The notes under the pieces were generated by a model that was given only the letters and a program-made list of their open reading frames with translations, was not told where the DNA came from and searched no databases. Positions 1-10,235 of a stretch of DNA of 64,000 bases are shown piece after piece. Numbering within the stretch: the stretch's first letter is position 1; every line of letters starts with the position of its first letter. Origin of the DNA: Pyropia yezoensis (Eukaryota; Rhodophyta; Bangiophyceae; Bangiales; Bangiaceae); assembly GCA_009829735.1 (NCBI GenBank), contig CM020618.1, forward strand, positions 6,822,627 to 6,886,626. Reading direction: 5' to 3'. The position numbers and the translations under genes are program-made.

Positions 1-2121
1 GGCGGTGCCGGCGGAGCCGCCGCCACCACCGCTGACTGCTGCGTCCTTGCCGCCACCCCCGCCACCACCACCAGCGGGTGGCGGCGGCGACGCCGATCGG
101 CGCCACAGGCGGCTGCCCCACCGCCGGTGGCCGCGCCGCCCGTGCCCCCCGTCAGCGGCGGCGGCGGGGGGTGTCGGGGGGGAGCCCCCCGCCGACGGGG
201 GCGACCAGTGGGACCACTGTGCCGACAGGTCGGTCCCGTTCCTCCCGCCACAGCAGTCTACCGAGGGGGCAGTGGCGGCGGCGGCGGCGCCGCCGCCGCC
301 GCCGTGGCCACGGCCGCCGCACCCACACCCGCACTCGCGTGCGGGGGCAGCGGCTGCGAGGGTGGCAGCCGCGCCCCCCCCGCCTTCCCCCCACCCCGCC
401 GCGCGCCACGGCGCCGCCACCGCCGGCGACGACACGGACCGGGGTAGGCGGGCGGCGGCGGCGGTCAGGGCGGCCGGCACATCCCCACCGCCGGCGGCCG
501 GCGGCAGGGGCGCGAGCCAAATGGCCGGCGCCCGCCCCCACCCGGGGTCGTCGGCGGGCGAGCCGCCGCCGCCGCCCAGGGGGTAGCCCCCCCACACGGC
601 CGATGCGGCGGTCACGCCGGCGGTGGCTGCCGCCAGCCGCTCGTCATGGTCGTCCTCCCCCTCCTCGTCGACGACCTGGCCGTCGTCCCTGCTGCTGCTA
701 CCGTGGCGCCATCCACAACCGCCGCCGCCGCCGCCGCCGCCTCCACCCGCCGCCCCCCACCCGCCGGCGGGCGCCAGCGGGGATGGCGCGTGCGGCGGCG
801 ACGGCGACGGCGCCGCCGACGGTGTCGGCGACCACCCGCTGGTGGTCGAGTCCATGCTCGCACGGCGGCGGCGGTGGCGGCCGCCGCCGGCCGCCCCACC
901 GCCCAGGCGCGGGGGGGGCTCCCCCCGCCGGGCGTGCGCCGGCGGCTCCAGCCGGGAGATGACCACCAGCCGCCGTGGCGGGGCGCCGCCGCCGCCGTCG
1001 CCGCGGTCGCCGCCGCCGCCGTCGCCGCCCTGGACGGCGCCGTCCCCGTCACTGCCACCGTCGCCGCCGTCACCGTCGCCGTCGGCGGCACCACCGCCGC
1101 GGCGGGGCCGCCACGCCCACGCGTCGGCGTCCACCTCGTCAAGGCGCATGCCCCCCGCCGCCAGCGCGATGCGGATGGCGCCCAGGGGGGGACCCCCGGG
1201 GGGGGCACCTGCGGGGGTGGGGGGGGGGACGCCCGGGGGAGGACTCCCCGCCGGCCCCTGCCCGGCCCCACCGCCGTTGCCGGTGAGACTCTTGTTGCTA
1301 CCGCCTCCGCCGCCGCCGCCGCCGCCGCCTCCGCCACCGCCGCCGCCGCCGCCTCCGCCGCCGCCGCCGTCGCCGCCGTCGCCGCCCCCACGGCGCCCAC
1401 CACCGCCACCCGCCTCGCGCCCATCACCGCCGCCGCCGCCGACGCCGTCGCCGCCGCCGCCGTCGCCGCCAGCGGCCGCTCGGGAGCCACGGCCACGCCC
1501 GCCCCCCAAGGCACCGCCACTACCCCCCCCCCCCCCCCCCCCCCCGGCCGCAGCGCCGGCGGCGGCGGCGGTGGCGACCGCGGGGTACGCTTCGACCCGC
1601 CCCTCCCGGGCGTCCGGCTCGGCGGCCACCCACGCGGTGCGGTCCATCACCACCGCCACGCCCGCGTCGACGACCGTTGGCGCCAGCGCCGCCACCGTGT
1701 CGGCGAGGCGGCCCCACCAGGCGCTCGGCGGGGAGAGCGAGTAGGGGGGCACCCCCTCGCCGCGGGGGCCTGCCGCCCCCGCCGCCCTCGCCACCGCGTC
1801 GTCAACGTCCTTGCCGTCGTCTTCATCGTCGTCGTCGGCCCAGCGGCGGCCACCCCCACCCCCACCGCTGCCGCGGCCACGGCCGATGCCAGGCAGTCGG
1901 GTGGGGGGGTGGGCGCCCGTAGGGGTGGACAGGGGAGCGGCCCCGCGGGGCTGCCCACCCCCACCCCCTCCCCCGCCGCTACCCCCACCGCCACGGTCAC
2001 CACCACCGCCACCGCCGCCGCTGGCACAGTCAGCAGGTCGGCCGGGAATGGCCAGTGACGGCGTCGAGGGTGGTCGCTCCCTCATGGGCGGCGCCCCCAC
2101 CGCGGCGGTGATGCTGTACAT
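1..2121 (-). CDS. large Gly/Pro/Ala-rich protein, C-terminus off window
   Basis: One minus-strand frame stays open from a stop at 3055-3057 to the left edge. I place the start at the ATG at 2121 (it begins MYSITAAVGAPP), giving at least 707 residues. Stretches with ordinary composition lie between glycine tracts: an acidic block (WADDDDEDDGKD), a helix-like segment with SAWWGRLADTVAALAP and VVDAGVAVVMDRTAWVAAEPD, then GMRLDEVDADAWAWRP and RRLVVISRLEPPAH. A long poly-Gly region between about residues 185 and 300 includes a run of 23 C on the plus strand (1523-1545). Codons end overwhelmingly in G or C and this frame avoids the Arg/Pro strings seen in the other frames, which is why I chose it. 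I recognise no domain. The true start could lie upstream between 2121 and 3054, and the end is outside the window. Confidence 0.5.
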   Translation of the reverse strand, partial: MYSITAAVGAPPMRERPPSTPSLAIPGRPADCASGGGGGGGDRGGGGSGGGGGGGGQPRGAAPLSTPTGAHPPTRLPGIGRGRGSGGGGGGRRWADDDDEDDGKDVDDAVARAAGAAGPRGEGVPPYSLSPPSAWWGRLADTVAALAPTVVDAGVAVVMDRTAWVAAEPDAREGRVEAYPAVATAAAAGAAAGGGGGGGGSGGALGGGRGRGSRAAAGGDGGGGDGVGGGGGDGREAGGGGGRRGGGDGGDGGGGGGGGGGGGGGGGGGGGGGGSNKSLTGNGGGAGQGPAGSPPPGVPPPTPAGAPPGGPPLGAIRIALAAGGMRLDEVDADAWAWRPRRGGGAADGDGDGGDGGSDGDGAVQGGDGGGGDRGDGGGGAPPRRLVVISRLEPPAHARRGEPPPRLGGGAAGGGRHRRRRASMDSTTSGWSPTPSAAPSPSPPHAPSPLAPAGGWGAAGGGGGGGGGGCGWRHGSSSRDDGQVVDEEGEDDHDERLAAATAGVTAASAVWGGYPLGGGGGSPADDPGWGRAPAIWLAPLPPAAGGGDVPAALTAAAARLPRSVSSPAVAAPWRAAGWGEGGGGAAATLAAAAPARECGCGCGGRGHGGGGGAAAAATAPSVDCCGGRNGTDLSAQWSHWSPPSAGGSPPTPPAAAADGGHGRRGHRRWGSRLWRRSASPPPPAGGGGGGGGKDAAVSGGGGGSAGTA

Positions 2122-5100
2122 GGCGCCGCTGAACAGGAACGGCCGCCGCCGCCGCCGCCGCCGCCGCGTGGGTGTTACGCAAGGGGGGGCTCCTGCCGCC
2201 GCCGACCAGCGGCGACGCGGACAAAAAAGACAAGGGAGTAAAAAGAGCGTCCCAGGCAACCAACCTCCCCACCCGCCTTGACCTTGACTTGTCCTGCCCG
2301 CCTGAGAGTGACGGCTTACGAAGCCCGCCACACAGAGACTGGCCGCGTCTGGCGTTGGACGGTCCCGGCGGCAGCGGCGACCAACGCTGCGGCCCGCTGG
2401 CGTTGATAAAAAAGAGACGCGCGCTCGTCGCCCGCCGTCCGCCCGCGCGGCGTCGGCGGCGGGAGCGCCGATGCACGCCCACCGTGGGCGGGCTCAAGAC
2501 GGCCAGCCAAAGGGTGAAGCCCGTGGCGGACGTGGCGGGGGGTGGATGGGGGGGGGAGGAGGAAAGAAGGTGCGTGCAGCGTGCGACCGCGGGGCAGGGT
2601 ACGTCCGTGGGTGAGTGTAGGAGGGGGGGGGTGGGGACGTGGGAGACCCGACGCCGCCCGCCACAGGGGAGGGCGACCGACCCGGTCGCGGGGGGCGACC
2701 CCCCCCCCCCCGCCAGCGCCGCTGCGGTAGTCTTGACAACGTTTGGCGCCCCGCAACGAGGGGTGGCGGCGGCCGGCGGGCGGGCGGGCGGGCGGGTGGG
2801 CGGGCGGCGGAATGCCGCCGCCTTCCACGCACGCACGCACCCCTCCCCCCTCCCCCCCCCCCCCTCTCTCTCCTCCTCTCTGCCGCCGCCCCTGTCTTCC
2901 CGCCCGCGGCGCCCGCGCGCGAGGCCTCCCGGCACGTGGCAGCGTCGGCGGTGGCTGGTCGGCACTGGTGGCCACCCGCCGCGGCACGGCCGTCCGGGCA
3001 CGGGCGCTCCGAGGCTTGCGGCAGTGCGGGCCGCGGCCCCCCCCTCCCGGCGCGTCACCGCTGCTCCGCCGCGGCGCCACCGCCCTCCTCCCCCTCCCCC
3101 CCCCACCCCCGGACGTGCGTGTCCCACCAGACAATGGTGGACAGCAACGCTTCCCCTCCGCCGCCAACCCCCCCCCCCCCCACCCCCCCCTCGCCCTCAC
3201 CCACCCGCCCAGTCACACTCTGCTCCGCCCTGCCCCCCCACTCTGCCCCTCCCAACCCCCCCCGCGGTACGGGTTCCCCTTCCCCACCCCACCCCACCCC
3301 ACACCCAGCCTCCCCCACCACCGCCAGCAGGGCGCGCGTGCGCTTCCCCCCGCGGCCCCCTGCCTCCTGCTCCCCACGGGGACTGACGTGGCACCGCCGC
3401 GGGGGTGGGCGGTCGGGCGGGCGGGGGGGGGGGCGGGTGAGGACCGCCAGGCAAAGCTGCGGATGGACCCTGCGGGTGGTGGTGGAGGGCGGACAACCCG
3501 ATCGCCCCCACCCCGCCGCCAGTCCACCCAAACGGACAGCGTGACGGGACGCAAAAACAGAGAGGGGGGGGGGGGGCGGGCGGCGGGGGGACGGCGCGGG
3601 TGCTGGCAGCCACCCGCAGCGTCGCGGCAGTGGGGGACGGAGAGGGGGGGGGTGGGGGTGGGCGGCGGTGCGTGTGGAAGCCCGGCAGGCGGCGTCCACC
3701 TCACCCCGTCTCGTGGGGCGCCCGCGCACAGCCGCCGGGGCCAGGTCGGCCGTACCCACCTCCCTACAGCGCGACCTCGTGAGCGGGATCCATCGGTGCC
3801 CTCTGCCAGTCACTGTCCCTGCCCCGCCGCCCCGCCGCCGCCCCCACCGCACCGCCGCCACTCTCGCGACCCGACAGGACGGGCGGACCCGCGCGGCGGC
3901 CACCACCGCACCCCCCCCGCCCTCCCCAGCTGCCACCCTGCCACCGCCACCGCCACCGCTACCCCCACCACGACCGCCACGCCCCAACCATCCCGCCCCG
4001 CCCGGCCCCTGTTCCTGTTCCGCCGCTCCTGTCTGCCGCGCGTCGGTGGGGGCGGAACGGTGGAAGTGGGATGGGGGGGGGGGGAGGGGGGTCAGGAGGG
4101 GGGTCGTGACCCCGCCGCCGCCTGCTCCTGTACTGTCCGTATACCCCGGCGGTGCTGGTACGGCGGTCGTGGCGCGGCGCGCGGCAATGCCACGGCGGCC
4201 AGCGGTGCTGCCGCCGCCGCGGTCGGCTGCCGCCGCCGCCCGCTCCATAGGTACTCCCTTCTGCCGCTGCTGCTGCCTACCAGTGGTGCTGCCGCGGGTG
4301 CCAGCACCGCTGCTTGGGGGTGGAGTCTTGCTGCTCTGTGGGCGATCCCGGGCTGGCCTCACGGAACCCTGTCCCCGGGGCTCGCAAACCCCGGCCGCAA
4401 GCGAGCGGCCGCGCGCTGGGAGCGTGGCAGTCGTCGGCTGCCGGCCGGCCGGGTGGACAGCGATCGGGCGCCGCGTGTGCGAGGGGGGGGGGCGCCGAGT
4501 ACAGAGACGGGGAAAGGGGAGGAGAGGGGCAACGAGCGGAGAAGCGTGGCAATAAGGAGCGGAAAGAGGAGGAGAAAGAGGAGAAACAGGGCAACGAGGG
4601 TAGGGAGGAGGAGCGGAAAATGAAATCAGAGCGACGGGGAGCAAGAGGAGGAGGAGGAGGAGGAGGAATACGACAAGGGCGGGAGGGAGGGGGGAAGGGG
4701 CAGTGGCTGACCAACCGCCGTATGGTGTGCGGGCCACGAGGGGCAGCGCGCGGTGGGGGTCCTTGTTTTCCCCGGCAGCCTCCCTCAGATAGTACAAGCG
4801 GCCTGAAACTGACTTCAATGGAGGTTGCCATCCTCTTGCAGAGGCACACGCTGGACGTGCCTCTTCGTGGACAACCCTGCCCTTTCTGTTGCACCCTCCA
4901 AGAGGGGCCAGCGTCTGGGTCGCAGGTGATGCCGCGACCTGCGCGACGGGAGGCCCGAGAGCGATGAGCTTGTAGTGTCCAGAAGCGGGTAACTCCTCCG
5001 ACTGACCAGATGCAACCAGCTGCTGTCGTCTCCGTGGCTGTCATCGAGGTGCGCAGCTCGGCCTGCACGGCCGATGCCGCTGATGGTGTTGTTTCCATCC
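2122..5100. other. GC-rich low-complexity DNA, no supported gene
   Basis: Most frames on both strands are open here because the DNA is about 75-80 percent GC with long runs of C or G. The translations are Pro/Arg/Gly/Ala strings without recognisable domains, so I call no gene. GC falls after about 4800. The stretch probably includes the promoter and 5' region of the minus-strand gene that ends at the left edge. Confidence 0.6.
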
Positions 5101-5850
5101 CGGGGTGGTGACCATGCCCCGCGCGTCGCGAACGGGAATGAGTTTCCGTGGTGGGGAAAGGCTCCCGGGAAACACTATATCATTCCATGCGTGTATTAGG
5201 CACAAGTCTTTCCCTAAGCATGACGTTTAAGTCAGCTCCCGCCCAAGTCCATAGCAGTTAGAGCCGTCCTATTCGTGGTTCTACTGGCCAGGAAAGGTAG
5301 TTCAAATGTCTGGAAACGCTTTCTCAGTACTACACGTCCCAAGATGAAGTCCAACCGTATTAGTCTCATCTAAGTCAAGTCCATGACGAAGAGAGGTGCT
5401 TACAAGTCATCCTGTCCATTGAACTATTTACTCTCAACCAGACACATGGTGGATGCTCCTACCGCTTCGCCTGCAGCATCTCGCCGGATCTGAACCTGAC
5501 GAAAGCCCGAGCCCGGAACGCCCGGGTGTCTGATCGACATATGCGCGTCCCGCCGCGTTCGGACAGCCCGGCGTCGAATCGGGGCGTTTCTCGGGAGCGC
5601 ATTCGAGACGTTCTGTGCAACCGAACCGACAGTGCTGGATTGTGGCGTCACTGCCGCGTTCTTACATCAGAGATGCTCCCGAGGACAGCATACGTCATGT
5701 TCTCTGCTCTGGTGCACTCTCTACGGCGTTCCGTTATCGATTCGTTGTCTCATTGAGATGGTTTCTTGGGCGCTTCCTGGCCTGCAATGTGTATTTCCTG
5801 GGCCAAATAACCAGCATAAAAACCGGGTTATTGTCCACAGGAAACGGTCC
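5101..5850. other. AT-richer intergenic patch, nothing recognised
   Basis: Base composition drops sharply compared with both flanks. Only short ORFs of up to about 76 codons occur, and none resembles a known family. It could be an old transposon remnant or an intergenic spacer; I see no terminal repeats. Confidence 0.5.
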
Positions 5851-5924
5851 GCGGCCGACGCCGCCGACGCGGTGCCGACCGCGATCGCCAGCTCAGGCTT
5901 CAAGTCGCGCACCAACTGGCACCG

Positions 5925-5966
5925 CGTGGCGGCGTGGCGGCGTGGCGGCGTGGCGGCGTGGCGGCA
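5925..5966 (+). repeat. 8-bp tandem repeat (GTGGCGGC)n
   Basis: About five perfect copies of an 8-bp unit, directly readable in the sequence, just upstream of the malectin-like coding remnant. Confidence 0.85.
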
Positions 5967-6086
5967 GCGGTGGCTGTGGAGGCGGCAACGGAGTCGGCTG
6001 GCCTCCGCCCCCGCCCATCAGCAGCAGTACCACCCCCACCGCCACCACCGCCACCACCAACCCCATCACCGACCACTGCCGACGGC

Positions 6087-6120
<34 letters not shown>

Positions 6121-6358
6121 ACGCGGCAGAGGCGCCGGAACAGCGTCTCAACCGCTGCCGCCGCCGCCGCCGCGGCGTCGGCCGCCCCCCCAACACGTTG
6201 CGGAGGGCGGTGGCAGCGGCAGCGTCGGCGGGGCGTGTCGCCAAGTCACCGCCGCCCGCGCCGGCCACCCCCGGCTCCGTGGCCGCGGCGGGCGGCCGCC
6301 CCCCCCGCCAGTGGCGGCGGCGGCGGCGGGGGCGGCGGGCGGGGGGAAGGCCCGTTAG

Positions 6359-6879
6359 AAGGCGGGGGCGGGGGGCGCCCAGACGGGCGCGCCTCGGCCG
6401 CGGGCGCCACCGACGGCGGCATGTGCCGCCGCCGCTGCGACCGCCGCCGCCGCCGCCGCCGCGGTGCACCCGGCGGCGGCCATGCCGACGTCGCCCACCC
6501 CCCCCGCGTGGCGCATGAGCGTTGGCGCCGCCGCCGCGCCGCCCGGCTGGGCGCCCGAAGACGCGGCTACCCTTACCACCGCCGCGCCCACGTACGTGGC
6601 CGTCCGCCGCGGCCGGCCGGTTGGCGGCACCGACACACCGGGGCTGTAGCAGACGTACCGCTTCGCGCCGCGGGACAACCTCTCCTACACCCTCCCCGTC
6701 CCCGCGGCGCCCGCCGTCACGGCGGCCGGCGGCGGTGACGGCGGCGGTGACAGCGGCAGGCCGTCACGGTGCGGCTCCACTGGGCCGAGATGTGGCTGCC
6801 CGCGGCGGTGCCCGGCGTGCGCGTCTTTGACGTGTGGCTGGGGGTGGAAGCGCGTGGAGGCGGGGCCGGCACCCCCCCC
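6359..6879 (+). pseudogene. malectin-like carbohydrate-binding domain, broken reading frame
   Basis: Two adjacent frames together read like a malectin (di-glucose-binding) domain. One gives WAPEDAATLTT, then VGGTDTPGL, a TAG at 6647-6649, then QTYRFAPRDNLSYTLPVP. After a one-base shift near 6740-6760 the next gives AVTVRLHWAEMWLP and GVRVFDVWLGVEA. The family pattern is lyQteR(y/f), fsY-ipVP, tVrLhFaE and gqRvFdV, so order and spacing agree. The TAG sits where the family usually has Tyr, so a single base change there is likely. Malectin domains bind glucans in the ER or on surface proteins. Upstream sequence is poly-Ala and poly-Pro and I cannot place a start. It may be a pseudogene, an exon with unrecognised introns, or a gene with sequencing errors. 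Downstream lies a tandem repeat. Confidence 0.45.
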
Positions 6880-7020
6880 CGCCCTCCCCCTCCCAACAAC
6901 CCCGCCATTGGCTGGCCCCGGCACCCCCCCCCCCTACCCCTCCCAGCATCCCCGCCATAGGCTGGCCCCGGCACCCCCCCCCCCTCCCCCTCCCAGCAAC
7001 CCCGCCATTAGCTGGCCCCA
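6868..7020 (+). repeat. 50-bp tandem repeat, three copies
   Basis: The string CCCGCCAT recurs at 6901, 6951 and 7001, exactly 50 bp apart. Each copy has a C-rich run followed by CCTCCCA and GCTGGCCCC. Copies differ by a few substitutions. Confidence 0.85.
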
Positions 7021-7525
7021 GCACGCCCCTTCCAGCACACCTCACAACAGAGGGAAAAAATGAGCCAAGACAGAACAAAGAAGCAAGAGAACGTGCGAAA
7101 CCAGCTGTGCCCGCCGGCCCCTCTCGCAGAGAACGCAGAACACGGCCCGAACCGAGGCTATTGGCCCCTACACACTCTCCCCCGGTGCGACGGCGAGCTC
7201 ACTGACTGCTCTGAGCGCCTGAAAATCACATCCCCCTTTGTCCGACGACGCATGCGCAGAAAGTGGGAGGGGGGGGTGGGAGCGAGCTGGTGTGGGGCGG
7301 CAAAGGGAGAATGCCTGTTCCTGATCCGACGCGCCGCGCCGCGCCGCGCCGCGCCACCACCGCCACCTCCAACGACTGCCACGGGCGAGGACTGTGACGC
7401 CGACGGCGGCGGCACGCCCAGTACTGCCGCCGTCCCGGGGCACGTCAACAGAGCCATCCAAGCTGACCGCCTCGGCCTCCGCCATGGCTTTGCGCACCTG
7501 CACCCAATCTCCCTCAGCTTATGCA

Positions 7526-7645
7526 GTCCGGACACCACTTTTATTGTCATGCAGACGTGCTGTCCGAGACCACTTCAATGTGTATTGTCATACAGACAGG
7601 CTGTCCGACACCACTTCCATGTGTATTGTCATACAGACATGGCGA
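7526..7645 (+). repeat. 41-bp tandem repeat, about three copies
   Basis: TATTGTCAT recurs at 7542, 7583 and 7624 (spacing 41 bp). Units read approximately GTCCGACACCACTTCCATG followed by TGTATTGTCATACAGACAGG. The first copy is diverged. Confidence 0.8.
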
Positions 7646-7897
7646 CCCCCGACAATGCAATGGTGCAGTCTGCACACCCTCCTTTCCCCCCCTCCTCCTC
7701 GTGTCTGACGGTTCACCGGTCGTTCCCGTGCCTGTCCCAATTCTCCCAGCAAGGACAGCGTGTGGATCAAAATTCTTGGGGCATACAGCCACGGAAAATA
7801 GGAGAGGTGGTTTTCCATATCTAGACAACGACCAACGGTGGGAAGATCATGTGGAAAACACAAAGTCCCTCCCCTCACTTTTTGATCGCCGCCCCCT

Positions 7898-7923
7898 CCC
7901 CCCCCCCCCCCCCCCCCCCCCCC
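7898..7923 (+). repeat. poly-C run of 26
   Basis: Uninterrupted run of 26 C, counted directly. Confidence 0.9.
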
Positions 7924-8335
7924 TACAGCACCCCTCCCCGTGGTCTCACAGTGGGTCATCCTCCCCTACGTGACGAGCAGTCTGGGTCGTAGGTCCCCGA
8001 GCTGTGATAAACCTTTGCGATCGCCACACTCACTCCCTTCATACAGCCCCGCCGCGGCGGCACCACCAAGAAGAGTGTCCATGAGCGGGGACGGCAACGC
8101 CCCGGGCCCCCCGTTGAGCCCGGTATTACGGAACCCTGGCGACCTCCATGCGCCTCCCCACACCCGAATTGGCGTCTGCAGAAAGGGCAGACGCACTCGG
8201 GAGGGTGTGGACGGGGGTGTCGGGCGCCCTCAGGGTTCATCTGTAGCGACACCGGCAACGGGTTGACGGGGGCTCGGCGCGTCCTGGCTGGCGGGGGTGG
8301 CCGGCACGAGGGGGGGAATAGCGGCCCACAGCCCT

Positions 8336-8360
8336 CCCCCCCCCCCCCCCCCCCCCCCCC
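8336..8360 (+). repeat. poly-C run of 25
   Basis: Uninterrupted run of 25 C, counted directly. Confidence 0.9.
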
Positions 8361-8606
8361 GCCATATGCAGAAACAAGACAGGCCTGGTCGCTTGGGTGA
8401 CGGCCAGCGTGACCGGGGAGCTTGCGTCCGTGTGGACGACGCGGCCGTGCGGCGCTGCGCCGACAAAGGGTACGGTGTGTTGGCCTACAGCTGCACTTTT
8501 GTGCGTGCTGGCGCAGTGAAGTAGATGGCGAGGGGCCGGAAGCCCACCGAGCTTTTCCTCCCCCGACACCATACATGGCCTTCCATGGCCTTCCACGAAT
8601 ACCCTC

Positions 8607-8607
<1 letters not shown>

Positions 8608-8646
<39 letters not shown>
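8608..8646 (+). repeat. poly-C run of 39
   Basis: Uninterrupted run of 39 C, the longest homopolymer in the window. The G-rich strand could form G-quadruplexes. Confidence 0.9.
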
Positions 8647-8647
<1 letters not shown>

Positions 8648-9432
8648 CCCCCCGCCGTTCTTTGTGGGTCACTGGCGCGTCGCGCATATATAGCTGGGCG
8701 GTTGTCAGCTGGCACGCCCCCCCTCATCCATGCGATCGGCCCGTCGCCGGGGGCCATGCGAGAGGTATCTGAGCGCCCCGCCTCTTCCCTTGCCACCCTC
8801 TCCCACCCACCCTGCTCCCGCACTCCCCGTGAGGCCGTGTGGCTGGCTGTCCAATCAACGCCAACCACAGGCCGGGGCACCCAGCAGCCCGCCCTCCCTA
8901 TCTGGATGGCGGTATTTGCTGGGACATTGGACAAACTTGTTGGGTGCCTTTTAATTTGGTATTTGAATATCCCGGTACGATACGGAGGGTACACGCAGCA
9001 CCTCTGCCATGGGCGTGGAGTATCCAGGAGGGGGGCGCCCTGACCCCAAACCCCATGCCATCGCGTGTGCGCGCGCGGTGGCTTCCGTGGCCTTGCTCTT
9101 GCCCCCCCCCCCCCGAACTCTCCGTACACTTGCGACTGCACACGGACCGGTTTTTTCCTACCAACACGCGCACCTTTCCCGAAATTCCGTTCCCTCTACC
9201 CCGTTCACCCTACCCCGTCCCGCCCACCCACCATCCTCCTCCGCACCCCGTCCCTCGCCCCCCTCCCGTCCACCCCACACCCCCCATCGACCATGCCTGG
9301 GGAGGCCCAACCTGGCGGCGGCGCGGCCGGCAGGCCACATTCCCCGCCGGATGGGGGCGTACAGCGGGCGGCTGGTCACGCAAAAGTCCCCGCCCTTGCC
9401 GGTGTGCCACCGAGCTGGTCGGCAGTCGCGCC

Positions 9433-9900
9433 TGTGGCAAAAACCTCTCGCACACGCGACACCCAAGTTGGGGCGGTGCACAAGGGCTGCCTCCTGTGTC
9501 GGGGGAACCGGAAGAACTGCAAGTCGCACACACTCTATCCCTGTTGTGGGGCAATCCCCCCACTGACAAACAAGAAGATGGTGTGTGGGCCAACAGTTTC
9601 TTGGTCGGGACGGGGAAGCAAGGCCAAGCCCCGCTGTCCCTCCCCTTATCCCCCCAGGGTCCCCTCAGAATCTCGCCACTCAGAATCTCCCACCCCAGCA
9701 CCCGCCCACCGGGCCACACGAAAAATCAAGACGATAAAAGCAGAAAACCCTCAAATCCAAGTTGGATTTACTACTAAGCTAACTATCCTAGACTTAGGCA
9801 ATATGGACCCAAATGCCGGGGAAGGAACGGGTCAGGCTAGTGGCCTGCCGCCCCTTGCATGGCACGTGTTGCCCCCTATCTGGGGGTCAATACTGCCACA
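9433..9900 (-). repeat. E1 3' LTR
   Basis: 468 bp, TGTGGCA...TGCCACA, matching 18340-18807 at about 98 percent by eye. In the minus-strand element this is the downstream LTR. Confidence 0.93.
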
Positions 9901-9913
9901 CTCCCCTCTCCCC
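9901..9913 (-). other. E1 polypurine tract
   Basis: On the minus strand a 13-base all-purine tract (GGGGAGAGGGGAG) directly abuts the 3' LTR. This is where plus-strand DNA priming takes place in LTR retrotransposons. Confidence 0.75.
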
Positions 9914-9949
9914 AGTTCCGACTGACTCGGTCGGCCCTGCGAGGGGGCG

Positions 9950-9955
9950 TATAAA
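9950..9955 (+). promoter_or_regulatory. TATA box candidate for the antisense ORF of E1
   Basis: TATAAA within GCGTATAAACG, on the plus strand 286 bp upstream of the antisense-ORF ATG and just inside the element from the 3' LTR. It is the only such string between the LTR and that ATG that I noticed. Its role is inference. Confidence 0.4.
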
Positions 9956-10235
9956 CGCACGTCTCGGCGTCGGGGGCGCGACTTGCTGTCCCCCTGGCAC
10001 GTCACGTGGACGTGGAGGCGGTCACGTTGACCGCCCCTCGCCTCAAACTTGCCCACTCGGCAGCTTGCTCACCTCGGTTCTCACCTCACGACCACCAACA
10101 CATCCCTTTCACCTTCCCCTGGGCCGCCCCACGCTGGGGAGGCCACCCATCTACCCGCGATCCGAGCCCCCCTCAACTCGAGGCGGGTCTCGTGCAGCTG
10201 CAACCGCCCTGCCTCTCCCTAACTTGGGGAGAGCC

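Larger units (their letters stand above)
7646..9432. other. intergenic, poly-C rich, no supported gene
   Basis: Apart from three poly-C runs, listed separately, I see only short ORFs without family resemblance. A TATATA string occurs near 8685-8693 but no convincing coding region follows it. Confidence 0.45.

Noticed and set aside
612..1744. Long plus- and minus-strand ORFs over the Gly-rich gene, e.g. poly-Pro and poly-Ala frames
   Set aside because: Shadow frames of the minus-strand gene; only one frame shows ordinary amino-acid islands and stays open to the edge.
2122..4820. Many ORFs of 100-626 codons in all frames
   Set aside because: They are a by-product of very high GC with few stop codons. 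Translations are Pro/Arg/Gly strings without domains, and overlapping frames cannot all be genes.
7966..8266. Cys-rich minus-strand ORF segment (CVCPFCRRQFGCG) as a zinc finger
   Set aside because: Cysteine spacing fits no finger family and the surrounding frame is low complexity; probably chance.
8685..8693. TATA-like string as a promoter
   Set aside because: No convincing coding region or transcript signal follows within several hundred bases.
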